Origin: Actinomycetospora endophytica
Lineage (GTDB): Bacteria; Actinomycetota; Actinomycetes; Mycobacteriales; Pseudonocardiaceae
Reading direction: 5' to 3'
Assembly: GCF_021026375.1 (NCBI RefSeq)
Contig: NZ_JAJNDB010000005.1
Span: 186,001 to 250,000, forward strand
Length of the DNA: 64,000 nucleotides
This document shows, in pieces, positions 52,278-59,710 of this stretch (the stretch's first letter is position 1; each line of letters starts with the position of its first letter). The position numbers and the translations under genes were made by a program. The notes under the pieces were generated by a model. The model saw only the letters and a list, made by a program, of their open reading frames with translations, had not been told where the DNA came from and did no database searches.

Positions 52278-53570
52278 TCAGCGGGCGGGCGCCGAGGGCG
52301 CCTCGGGAACGGTGATGTCGGCGCCGGAGCCGGCTCGCGAGAGCGGCACGTCGGCCAGGGCGGGGTCGGGCGGGCCGAAGGCGCCCGACGCGCGCAGCGA
52401 AGCGACCCGCTCGCCGTCGTACCCGAGCCCGGTGAGCACCGCGTCGGTGTCGCTGCCCATGTCCGGCCCGCGGCGCACCGGCCCCACGTCCGCCCCGGGC
52501 GGACCGACGCGCACCGGCGAGCGCAACGAGCGCACCGTCCCGAACCGCGGGTGCTCGGTCTCGACGACGAGGGCGCGCGCCAGGGTGTGCGGGTCGTCCA
52601 GCGCGCCGGCGACCTCGTGGATCGGGGCGCACGGGATGCGGGCCGGGTAGAGCCCCTCGAGCCACTCGTCGACGGTGCGGGTGCGGAACAGATCCTCGAG
52701 GAGTGGGACGAGGGTGTCGCGGTTGCGGTCGCGGTCGGCGAAGGTGGCGAACCGCGGATCGGCGGCGAGGTCCTCGCGCCCCATCACCTGGGTGAGGCGG
52801 TGCCAGAACTTCTCCTTGGCGCACCCGACGACGAGCCAGCCGTCGGCGGCCTCGAACGCCTGGAACGGCACCAGCGACGGGTGCGCGGAGTGGTGCGTCC
52901 GGGTGGGCTGGTAGCCCTCGGTGAGATGCCAGGTGGCCGGGTAGGTCAGCAGGCTGACCGCGGTGTCGTAGAGCGAGAGGTCGCAGTCGGTCCCCACGCC
53001 GTCGCGCCGTGCCTGGTGGATCCCGGCGAGCAGGGCGATCGCCGCGACGAAGCCGCCGCTGTAGTCGACCAGCGACAGGCCGGCCTTCTGGGGCGCGCCG
53101 CCGGGCTCACCGGTCACCGACATCCAGCCGGCGAGGGCCTGCAGCACGTAGTCGTAGCCCGGCTCGGCGGCCCGCGGGCCGGTCATCCCGAACCCGGTCA
53201 GCGAGCAGCACACGATCCGCGGGTTGATCTCCTTCAGATCCTCGTAGCGGATGCCGAGCTTGGCCGGGACGTCGCCGCGCAGGTTCGAGTAGACGGCGTC
53301 GGCCGAGCGCACCAGGTCGTGGAAGACCTCGCGGCCCGCCGGGGTGCGGATGTCGAGCACCATCGACGACTTGTTCTTGTTGAACGACTCGAAGAACAGC
53401 GAGTCCTCGCCGCCGGCATACGGCGGCACGTAGCGGCCCACGTCCCCGCCCGAGCCGGGGTCCTCGATCTTGATGACCTCGGCGCCGAGGTCGGCGAGGT
53501 GCATCGAGCCGAACGGCCCGGCGCCGTACTGCTCGAGCGAGACGATGCGGACGTCCTCGAGCGGCCTCAT
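52278..53570 (-). CDS. CaiB/BaiF (class III) CoA-transferase
   Basis: A 430-residue family III CoA-transferase. The N-terminus (MRPLEDVRIVSLEQYGAGPFGSMHLADLGAEVIKIEDPGSGGDVGR) is diagnostic, and NKNKSSMVLDIRTPAGREVFHDLVRSADAVYSNLRGDV contains the region with the catalytic Asp. It moves CoA between carboxylates. Together with MaoC and CitE genes, mesaconate-, itaconate- or citramalate-type transferases are the nearest biochemical analogy, but this is inference. The start overlaps the MaoC stop (ATGA). Confidence 0.92.
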   Translation of the reverse strand: MRPLEDVRIVSLEQYGAGPFGSMHLADLGAEVIKIEDPGSGGDVGRYVPPYAGGEDSLFFESFNKNKSSMVLDIRTPAGREVFHDLVRSADAVYSNLRGDVPAKLGIRYEDLKEINPRIVCCSLTGFGMTGPRAAEPGYDYVLQALAGWMSVTGEPGGAPQKAGLSLVDYSGGFVAAIALLAGIHQARRDGVGTDCDLSLYDTAVSLLTYPATWHLTEGYQPTRTHHSAHPSLVPFQAFEAADGWLVVGCAKEKFWHRLTQVMGREDLAADPRFATFADRDRNRDTLVPLLEDLFRTRTVDEWLEGLYPARIPCAPIHEVAGALDDPHTLARALVVETEHPRFGTVRSLRSPVRVGPPGADVGPVRRGPDMGSDTDAVLTGLGYDGERVASLRASGAFGPPDPALADVPLSRAGSGADITVPEAPSAPAR

Positions 53571-54103
53571 GCGAGCGCTCCGTCGTTCTCGAGCGTCAGC
53601 GGCGTGGCCGCCTGCGGGAACAGCGACGCCGCGGCCGCCGAGTCCCGACGGTGCACGTAGAAGGTCCGCTTGAAGGTCAGCACCTCGACGGCGTCCTGGT
53701 TCAGCGTCCGGGTCCGGATGGTGACGATGCCGGCGTGCGGCCTGCTCTGCGAGGAGCGGACCTCGAGCACGATGCTCTCCGACCAGATCGTGTCCCCGAC
53801 GAACACCGGCGCGGTCAGGCGCAGGTCGTCCATCCCGAGGTTCGCGAAGGCGTTCTGCGTGGTGTCGGTGACCGACTGACCCACCGCGATCGCGATCGTC
53901 AGCGGCGAGACCACCAGCCGTCGCCCGAACTCCGAGGACTCCCCGACCTGGGCGTTGAAGTGCGCCTGGTTGGTGTTCATCGTCAGCAGGGTGAACCAGG
54001 TGTTGTCGCTCTCGCTGATCGTGCGCCCCAGCGGGTGCTGGTACACGTCACCGACCTCGAAGTCCTCGAGGAACCGTCCGCGCCAGCCGTCCTGCACCGT
54101 CAT
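53567..54103 (-). CDS. MaoC family dehydratase (mesaconyl-CoA hydratase-like)
   Basis: A 178-residue hotdog protein with FLEDFEVGDVYQHPLGRTISESDNTWFTLLTMNTNQAHFNAQVGESSEFGRRLVVSPLTIAIAVGQSV, the pattern of MaoC proteins of the Mch/Ich hydratase group. The ATG at 54103 is chosen because GGAGGGAG lies 5 nt upstream; the longer frame adds 21 residues encoded in the operator region. It heads the maoC-CaiB-dehydrogenase unit, 40 bp downstream of a perfect GntR-type palindrome. Confidence 0.9.
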   Translation of the reverse strand: MTVQDGWRGRFLEDFEVGDVYQHPLGRTISESDNTWFTLLTMNTNQAHFNAQVGESSEFGRRLVVSPLTIAIAVGQSVTDTTQNAFANLGMDDLRLTAPVFVGDTIWSESIVLEVRSSQSRPHAGIVTIRTRTLNQDAVEVLTFKRTFYVHRRDSAAAASLFPQAATPLTLENDGALA

Positions 54104-54140
54104 CGTGCTCCCTCCGTGATCGCTCGACCCGTTGCCTACG

Positions 54141-55586
54141 CTAAACGTCTGACGTTTTATCGGCAAGAGCTCCGGTGGAGATTTCCTCGAGGCCGCGGTT
54201 GCTGGTGCGCACCCCGAAGAACAGCAGCACCACGCCCATGAGCAGGGCCGCGACCGCGAGGTAGACGTAGACGGCGCCCATGCCCAGCCCGGTGAAGATC
54301 GCGGCGACGAGCACCCCGCCGAGCACCCCGGCCAGGCGCCCCGTGCCGTTGGCGATCCCGGAGCCCAGCCCGCGCAGCGCGAGCGGGAAGACCTCGGCGA
54401 TGTAGGTGTAGAGCACCGCGACGCTGGTCTGCATCAGCATCGACGCCAGGAAGCCGGACACCAGGATCGAGACCGGGTTGCCGACGAGGCCGAACACCAG
54501 CAGCAGGACCGCCACCACGCACTGCAGCGCGAAGACGAGGTTCTTGCGCTCCCAGCGGTCGATGAACGGGAACGCGAGCAGGGCACCGGGCACCGCGGCA
54601 ATGGCGAGCACCGAGGCGTAGGTCAGCGACTGGGCGGTGGTGTAGCCGCGCTCGACGAGCAGCGTCGGGACCCACGAGGTGAACCCGTAGAAGGAGAGGA
54701 TCAGGAAGACGCACGCGGCGGAGGCGACGACGGTGCGGCGCAGCGTCGCGCCGCGCAGCAGATCGCGGACCGACGCGGGCGGGAGCGCGGGCGTGGGGAC
54801 CGGCTCCGGCAGCGGCTCGCCGGTCCGGGCGCGCGCCTCCTCCTCGAGCTGGGCGACGAGCCGCTCGGCCTTCTCGGTGTCGCGTCCCTTCGCGGCCTGC
54901 CACCGGGCGGACTCGGGCATCACCTTCAGCGCGACGAGGCCGATGATCGCGCCGAGCGCGCCGAAGACGAAGATCCAGCGCCACGTGCCCGGCCCGAGGG
55001 GGACGACGATCCGGGCCAGCCACGCCGCGACCGGCACGCCCGCGAGCCCGACGGCGAGCAGCAGCGACTGGTACCGGCCGCGCAGCGCCCGCGGGAACAT
55101 CTCGCTGACGTAGACGAGCAGCACGCCGGTCATGGCCTGCAGCCCGAACCCGGTGAGCACGCGCATGACGCCGAGGCTGGTCGCGTCCCACGACGCCGCC
55201 GAGGCCAGCGAGAAGAGCGAGTAGAAGAACACCGCGCCGATGAGGACCGGCCGGCGACCCAGCCGGTCGGAGAGCCGGCCGCCGACGATCGCCCCGAGGA
55301 ACATCCCGACGAAGCCCGCCGAGGTGATCAGCCCCACGGTGCCGATCGAGAGGCCCCACTGCGTGCGCAGCGCCGGCGCCGCGTAGGCGAACGAGTTGAG
55401 GTCGACGAGGTCGAAGACGAACAGCGCGCCGAGCAGGACGACCCAGGTGCGGTGCGTCCGGGTGATCACCGGGAGGCGGTCGAGGCGGGCTGCGAGGTCG
55501 TCGTGGCCGGCCGTCCCGTCCGTCGTCGCCGTGCGGGGTGTGCGATCTCCCGGGCCCGTTCGGCCCGTCTCACCCGTCGTCGTCAT
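54141..55586 (-). CDS. MFS transporter (metabolite/aromatic-acid:H+ symporter type)
   Basis: A 481-residue transporter with 12 membrane helices. MFS signatures are FVGMFLGAIVGGRLSDRLGRRPVL between helices 2 and 3 and the repeat VFPLALRGLGSGIANGTGRLAG in the second half; a charged loop (about residues 230-275) separates the halves. The sequence resembles AAHS/sugar-porter-like uptake systems for organic acids, so it probably imports the substrate of the cluster. Its last six codons (KTSDV and TAG) are part of the GntR-type operator of the next gene. ATG start with GAGGA upstream. Confidence 0.9.
   Translation of the reverse strand: MTTTGETGRTGPGDRTPRTATTDGTAGHDDLAARLDRLPVITRTHRTWVVLLGALFVFDLVDLNSFAYAAPALRTQWGLSIGTVGLITSAGFVGMFLGAIVGGRLSDRLGRRPVLIGAVFFYSLFSLASAASWDATSLGVMRVLTGFGLQAMTGVLLVYVSEMFPRALRGRYQSLLLAVGLAGVPVAAWLARIVVPLGPGTWRWIFVFGALGAIIGLVALKVMPESARWQAAKGRDTEKAERLVAQLEEEARARTGEPLPEPVPTPALPPASVRDLLRGATLRRTVVASAACVFLILSFYGFTSWVPTLLVERGYTTAQSLTYASVLAIAAVPGALLAFPFIDRWERKNLVFALQCVVAVLLLVFGLVGNPVSILVSGFLASMLMQTSVAVLYTYIAEVFPLALRGLGSGIANGTGRLAGVLGGVLVAAIFTGLGMGAVYVYLAVAALLMGVVLLFFGVRTSNRGLEEISTGALADKTSDV
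54143..54157. promoter_or_regulatory. GntR-type operator, perfect palindrome before maoC
   Basis: AAACGTC-T-GACGTTT, a perfect 7-bp inverted repeat around one base. It lies 40-54 bp before the MaoC start and overlaps the last codons of the MFS gene. Confidence 0.7.
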
Positions 55587-55679
55587 GAGCCGCCGTCCTC
55601 TCGGGCCGCTCCCGGCAGCCCCGCCGTGACCGACACCTCAACGGCTCGGTCAGATGTCACCGCGATCACAGCGGACGTT

Positions 55680-55694
55680 AAACATCTGATGTTT
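55680..55694. promoter_or_regulatory. GntR-type operator, perfect palindrome before the MFS gene
   Basis: AAACATC-T-GATGTTT, a perfect palindrome differing from the 54143 site only by one compensated base pair (C-G to T-A). It lies 94-108 bp before the MFS start. Confidence 0.7.
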
Positions 55695-55776
55695 TGAGCA
55701 CAAGAGTGGAGGTGGAAGTTCGGACGCCGACTGCGGCGACGTCGTCGAGCGCCTGAGCCGAGCTGGCCTCGCCGTC

Positions 55777-55930
55777 GAGGGGCACACCACGCAGCGCGGA
55801 GCGCTCGCTGTCATGTCTGATGTGCCCCTGGTCGGCGCCAGGCGCCGATACTCACCCGGCCACCCCGACCAGAGGCACATCACGCAGCTCAGACGGATCG
55901 CTGTCATGTCTGATGTGCCCCTCGTCGGCG
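55777..55930. repeat. Two tandem hairpin repeats downstream of the CitE gene
   Basis: Unit 1 (55777-55837) and unit 2 (55872-55930) are about 80% identical. Each carries arms AGGGGCACACCA or AGAGGCACATCA and TGATGTGCCCCT (11 of 12 pairs) and the common segment CGCTGTCATGTCTGATGTGC, ending in GTCGGCG. They lie past the CitE stop and probably act as terminators; each also contains ATGTCTGATGT, the core of the operator next to CitE. Confidence 0.75.
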
Positions 55931-55955
55931 CTGGGCGGGGGCAGCGTGGGCGGCG

Positions 55956-56783
55956 TCAGCCCTGCCCCGCCCGGGCTAGCAGCGACCGCGCGCGGTCCAC
56001 CACCGGCTTGTCGACCAGCGCCCCGTCGAGCACCGCCACCGCTCCCCCGGCCGCCGCCTCCACCACGGCCCGGGCCCAGCGCACCGTCTCCGCGTCCGGC
56101 GCGAGCGCGGCAGCCGCGGCCGGCACCTGCGACGGGTGGATGCAGAGCTTGGCCGTGAAGCCGCGGGCGAGCGCGTGGCGGCAGTCGTCGGTGAGCCGGT
56201 CGGCGTCCCGGACCGCGACCGTCACCCCGTCGACGGGCGCGACCAGCCCGGCGGCGGCCGACGCCAGTGCCAGGACCGAGCGGGCGTAGCTGAGGGCGTC
56301 GCGGTCGGAGTGGTCGAGCCCGAGCTCGGCGGCGAAGTCGACGGTGCCGAAGGCCAGCCGGACCACCTCGGGCCAGCGGGCGACCTCCGCCGCGCCCTGC
56401 ACCCCCACCGCCGTCTCGATCAGCGCCACGACCGGAACCCCGGCCGCCGCGAGCCCCGGCGGGCAGGCCGCCGACTCCGCCTTCGGCAGCATCACCGGAA
56501 CGCCGTGCGTCCGGGCGGTCGCGACGTCGTCGTCGTGCCACGGGGTCCCCACGCCGTTGACCCGAACCGCCACGACGCACGGCCCGCCGGCCCCGCCGGA
56601 GCCGAGCCAGGACGCCACCTGCTCCCGCGCGCCGACCTTGCCCTCCGGCGCCACGGCGTCCTCGAGGTCGAGCACGACGACGTCCGCGCCGGAGGCCACG
56701 GCCTTGTCGAACCGGTCGGGCCGCGCGGCGGGCACGAACAGGAACGTCGACGCGGCGGACAGCTGGTCAGCAAGGGAGGCCAT
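55956..56783 (-). CDS. HpcH/HpaI aldolase / citrate lyase beta-like (CitE) protein, second in window
   Basis: A 275-residue TIM-barrel CitE protein: STFLFVPAARPDRFDKAVASGADVVVLDLEDAVAPEGK at the N-terminus with the metal-site Asp/Glu, ALIETAVGVQGAAEVARW and FTAKLCIHPSQV. It is a paralogue of the one at 23.4-24.2 kb, not a close duplicate. With the MaoC, CaiB transferase and acyl-CoA dehydrogenase genes it probably cleaves a 3-hydroxyacyl-CoA such as citramalyl- or methylmalyl-CoA (inference). The ATG has GGAGGC-type upstream sequence in the minus strand region and lies 13 bp from a degenerate operator; divergent from the GntR gene. Confidence 0.88.
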   Translation of the reverse strand: MASLADQLSAASTFLFVPAARPDRFDKAVASGADVVVLDLEDAVAPEGKVGAREQVASWLGSGGAGGPCVVAVRVNGVGTPWHDDDVATARTHGVPVMLPKAESAACPPGLAAAGVPVVALIETAVGVQGAAEVARWPEVVRLAFGTVDFAAELGLDHSDRDALSYARSVLALASAAAGLVAPVDGVTVAVRDADRLTDDCRHALARGFTAKLCIHPSQVPAAAAALAPDAETVRWARAVVEAAAGGAVAVLDGALVDKPVVDRARSLLARAGQG

Positions 56784-56795
56784 GGTCCGAACGCT

Positions 56796-56810
56796 TGATG
56801 TCTGATGTTT
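56796..56810. promoter_or_regulatory. GntR-type operator candidate between CitE and GntR genes
   Basis: TGATGTC-T-GATGTTT: the right half matches the perfect sites exactly, the left half poorly. It lies 13-27 bp before the CitE start, in the divergent region with the regulator gene. Confidence 0.45.
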
Positions 56811-56933
56811 TTCTGTCAAGACCTGGTCCGACGACCTCGGACACCGCGTACGCTGATCACGCCCGGTCACGCCGGGCCCGAGAAGCCGACCACCCCGCGA
56901 TGGCGCGGCAGATCCGCGGAGCGTGTTGGACCC

Positions 56934-57758
56934 ATGCCATCCCCCCGAACCCCCGCCTCCGGCGCCACGACCCCCGAGAGCGGCACGGCAGGCACCGAAC
57001 GCTCCACGGCCCGCCCGGTCCCCGCGGCGAACCTGCGGGTGCAGCGGGTCCGCCCGGCCTACCGGCAGGTGGCCGACGAGCTGCGCGCGCAGATCGTCGG
57101 CGGCACCCTGGCCGCCGGGGAGCGCCTGCCGAACGAGGCCGACCTGAGCCGGGCGTTCGGCGTCAGCCGCAGCACCGTGCGCGAGGCACTGCGGGTGCTC
57201 GCGAGCCAGCACCTCGTCGAGACGCTGCGCGGGGTGCAGGGCGGGTCGTTCGTGGCCTCGCCCGACCCGTCGCAGGTGGTGGAGGACGTCGGCGGCGCGC
57301 TCGGCGTGCTGGTGATGACGCCGCAGCTGCGGCTGCACGACATGCTCGAGGCGCGGCTGCTGCTCGAGCCCTCCGCCGCGCGCCTGGCCGCCCAGCGGGC
57401 CGACCCGGAGACCGTCGAGGCGCTGCACGCGGCCGCCGACGCGCGCCGCGACCCCCGCGACCCGAGCGGTTTCGTCGGGCACCTCGACTTCCACACGACG
57501 GTGCTCATGTCGACCGGCAACCTGATGATCACGATGATGGGCCAGCCCGTGAACGACGTGCTCCGCACGCGGCTGCGCCGGGTCGGGGTCGAGGCCGCGG
57601 AGTGGGACCGGGTCGACGAGTGGCACCGGACGATCGCCGGACACATCGCCGCCGGCGAGGCCGAGGCGGCCGAGGAGGCCATGCGGGACCACCTCATCGC
57701 GCTCCGGCCGCTCTACGAACGTGACGGTCTGTGGACCGACGAACCGGTGGGGCGCTGA
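56934..57758 (+). CDS. GntR family regulator (FadR/FCD subfamily)
   Basis: A 274-residue regulator with a winged HTH (about residues 45-110: YRQVADELRAQIVGGTLAAGERLPNEADLSRAFGVSRSTVREALRVLASQHLVE) and a C-terminal all-helical FCD domain (LHDMLEARLLLEPSAARLAAQ, HLDFHTTVLMSTGN, HRTIAGHIAAGEAEAAEEAMRDHL) with the Asp/His residues that usually bind a metal and a carboxylate ligand. The ATG at 56934 is preferred over one 43 codons upstream inside the operator region, but its ribosome site is weak. It probably controls the flanking catabolic genes through the repeated 15-bp palindrome. Confidence 0.88.
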   Translation: MPSPRTPASGATTPESGTAGTERSTARPVPAANLRVQRVRPAYRQVADELRAQIVGGTLAAGERLPNEADLSRAFGVSRSTVREALRVLASQHLVETLRGVQGGSFVASPDPSQVVEDVGGALGVLVMTPQLRLHDMLEARLLLEPSAARLAAQRADPETVEALHAAADARRDPRDPSGFVGHLDFHTTVLMSTGNLMITMMGQPVNDVLRTRLRRVGVEAAEWDRVDEWHRTIAGHIAAGEAEAAEEAMRDHLIALRPLYERDGLWTDEPVGR

Positions 57759-57832
57759 GTTCCGGTCACTCTCCGCGCATACCGCACGGTATCGAGTGAA
57801 CCTGGCCGGTCACGAGACCTGAACCGCCCTTC

Positions 57833-57849
57833 CGGGTCGAAGACCCGGC
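57833..57849 (+). terminator. Hairpin downstream of the GntR gene
   Basis: CCGGGTC-GAA-GACCCGG, a perfect 7-bp stem with a three-base loop, 75 bp after the GntR stop and 60 bp before the MEDS-STAS gene. Likely terminator of the regulator transcript. Confidence 0.6.
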
Positions 57850-57908
57850 CGGTGGCACGGAGAATGCCTGTCACGAACGTCGGGGGACGGACGGACGGGA
57901 GCCACTCG

Positions 57909-58787
57909 ATGACGGTGGACGCCGGCCCGCGACCTGATACGGGCTCGCCGCGCGCGCACCTGTTGCAGGTCGCGGACACCGACCACGCGCAGCGCGTCGG
58001 GACGGCGGCATGGCTGGACCGCGAGCTCGCCTTCGGCGCGAAGGTCTTCTACAAGGGCTGGCTGGGGGACGCCGGCCGCGTGGAGAAGCACTGGATCGCG
58101 GGGCCGGAGTCCTCGCGGCGCACCCGGGAGGCACTGCGCTCCGGGCAGCTGGAGTTCCTCGACTTCCCCGAGCTGATCGCACGCTGCGAACAGGGCGGCG
58201 ACGGGCTGACCGCGGGCCTGCACCGGCTGCAGGTCGAGGAGCTCGAGCGGGCGCTCGGCGAGGGCTGGCCGTCCGTGGCCATGACCCAGGAGAGCTCGCG
58301 CCGGGAGTGCGCCGACGACGCCGAGATCGCCGAGTTCGGGCGCCAGGAGGGCGGGTACGACGCGCTCGCCGCCCGGGCGCCGCTGCGCATCCTCTGCCAG
58401 CTGACCACGTCGGTGGAGAACGAACGGCACGTCTTCGAGTCGCTCGGGGTACACCACCGCCACGTTGCCGACGTGGGATGGAGAGCGGAGCTCGACGACG
58501 AGCGCTGGGCACTGCACGGCGACCTCGACGCCCACGTGGCGCAGCGCTTCGGGGGCGCGCTCGCCGGCGCCCTGCGCGAGAAGTCCACCGGCGCCGACCT
58601 GCAGCTCGACCTGTCCGACGTCGGCTTCGTGGACGTCGCGTGCGCGCAGCTGCTGGTCCTCGCCGCCCGGGCCGAGCCGGAGTGCCGGCGCATCGTCCTG
58701 CACGACCCGCCGCGGCTGCTCAAGCGGCTGCTCGACGTGCTGGGTCGGCCGGCGTCGATCGTCGTCGTCGACGGGGACCGACCGTGA
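57909..58787 (+). CDS. MEDS sensory domain fused to a STAS domain
   Basis: A 292-residue protein. Residues about 12-185 match the MEDS (DcmR-type sensory) domain: HLLQVADTDHAQRVGTAAWLDRELAFGAKVFYKGW and later LRILCQLTTSVENERHVFESLGVHHRHV. Residues about 195-290 form a STAS (anti-anti-sigma) domain, WALHGDLDAHVAQRFGGAL...LQLDLSDVGFVDVACAQLLVLAAR. The usual phosphorylated Ser/Thr after the conserved Asp is missing (FVDVACAQ instead of a DSS/DST pattern), so switching by phosphorylation is doubtful. ATG with GGGAG upstream. Its stop overlaps the next MEDS gene (GTGA). Confidence 0.82.
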   Translation: MTVDAGPRPDTGSPRAHLLQVADTDHAQRVGTAAWLDRELAFGAKVFYKGWLGDAGRVEKHWIAGPESSRRTREALRSGQLEFLDFPELIARCEQGGDGLTAGLHRLQVEELERALGEGWPSVAMTQESSRRECADDAEIAEFGRQEGGYDALAARAPLRILCQLTTSVENERHVFESLGVHHRHVADVGWRAELDDERWALHGDLDAHVAQRFGGALAGALREKSTGADLQLDLSDVGFVDVACAQLLVLAARAEPECRRIVLHDPPRLLKRLLDVLGRPASIVVVDGDRP

Positions 58788-59695
58788 CCGTCACCTCCCC
58801 CGCCGACGCGGGTCCCGTCGAGCAGGCACCGGCCGGGCTGGTGCACGCCGCCGTGCTCTGCGGGGATCCCGACGAGGTCGCCCGCCGGACCGAGGAGCAC
58901 GTCCGCACGGCGCTGGCCGCCGACGAGACCGTCGAGGTCGTGCTCGACCGGCGCGGCGTCCGTGCCTTCCGCGACGCGCTGGGGGACGACGCCGAGCGGG
59001 TCGCGTTCCCGGCCCCGGCCTCCCTGGTGCCGTCGGGGGTACTCCCCCATCTCGACCCGCTCGACGGCGGCGTGGTCGTCGGTCGGGTGTGCGCGGACGA
59101 CCCGGGACCGGACGGCAGCCTCGCCGAGGACACCCTGACCCTGCTGCTGGCCGACCACCGCCTCACCGTGCTCTGCGTCTACGACCCCGACGACCCGGTG
59201 GAGCGCGCCCGCGCGCTGCGGCACCACGCCTGGCTGCTCACCGCCGAGGGCCTCCGTCGCAACCCCGACTTCCGGGCGCCGAGCGCCACCTCCCCGGTGC
59301 CCGCGGGCCTGCTCGGGTCCTCGGTGGCGACGCTGTCCGTGCCCGACGGCGCCGCTCTCGCCGGCCTGCGTCACCAGGTGGCCGTCGTGGCACGGGAGGC
59401 GGGCCTCGACCCGGAGCGGGCCGAGGCGATCGTGCTCGCCGCGCACGAGGCGATGCTGTTCGCCTCGGGCGCGGACCTGCGCTCCGACCTGCTCCCCGGG
59501 GAGCACATGCTGGACGTCCGGGTGACCCCTGCCGCCGTCGTCACCGAGTGCCGCGGGACGCCGCCGTCGGGGACCCCGCTCGTCCCCGTCGAGGACCCCC
59601 GGTTCCTGCACCTGCGCCGGTTCTGCGACCACGCCACCGTGCACGCCGACCGCGAGGAGCGCCTGGTCCGCGTGCTCACCGGCACCACCCGCTGA
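58784..59695 (+). CDS. MEDS domain protein with degenerate RsbW-type HATPase-like C-terminus
   Basis: A 303-residue protein. The first about 165 residues are MEDS-like (LVHAAVLCGDPDEVARRTEEHVRTALAADETVEVVLDRRGVRAFRDAL); the rest resembles the ATP-binding domain of anti-sigma kinases, ATLSVPDGAALAGLRHQVAVVAREAGLDPERAEAIVLAAHEAM. The N-box Asn expected after AAHE is absent (AMLFASGA rather than an ELVTNA pattern) and no G-box is visible, so ATP binding looks lost. GTG start coupled to the STAS gene, a layout like an anti-anti-sigma/anti-sigma pair, but both partners appear degenerate. The next gene is a Wzz/kinase-like protein. Confidence 0.75.
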   Translation: MTVTSPADAGPVEQAPAGLVHAAVLCGDPDEVARRTEEHVRTALAADETVEVVLDRRGVRAFRDALGDDAERVAFPAPASLVPSGVLPHLDPLDGGVVVGRVCADDPGPDGSLAEDTLTLLLADHRLTVLCVYDPDDPVERARALRHHAWLLTAEGLRRNPDFRAPSATSPVPAGLLGSSVATLSVPDGAALAGLRHQVAVVAREAGLDPERAEAIVLAAHEAMLFASGADLRSDLLPGEHMLDVRVTPAAVVTECRGTPPSGTPLVPVEDPRFLHLRRFCDHATVHADREERLVRVLTGTTR

Positions 59696-59710
59696 GGTCC
59701 CGGGCCCGCG

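Larger units (their letters stand above)
55587..55955. other. 369-bp intergenic region between MFS and CitE genes
   Basis: No gene is supported. It contains the MFS operator (55680-55694) and two tandem hairpin repeats (55777-55930). Short frames starting MSDVPLVGA in the repeats arise only because the repeats include ATGTCTGATGTGCCCC. Confidence 0.6.

Noticed and set aside
55813-55964. Small frames beginning MSDVPLVGA in the repeats downstream of citE
   Set aside because: The similarity between them is only the DNA repeat read in one frame; no independent coding support.
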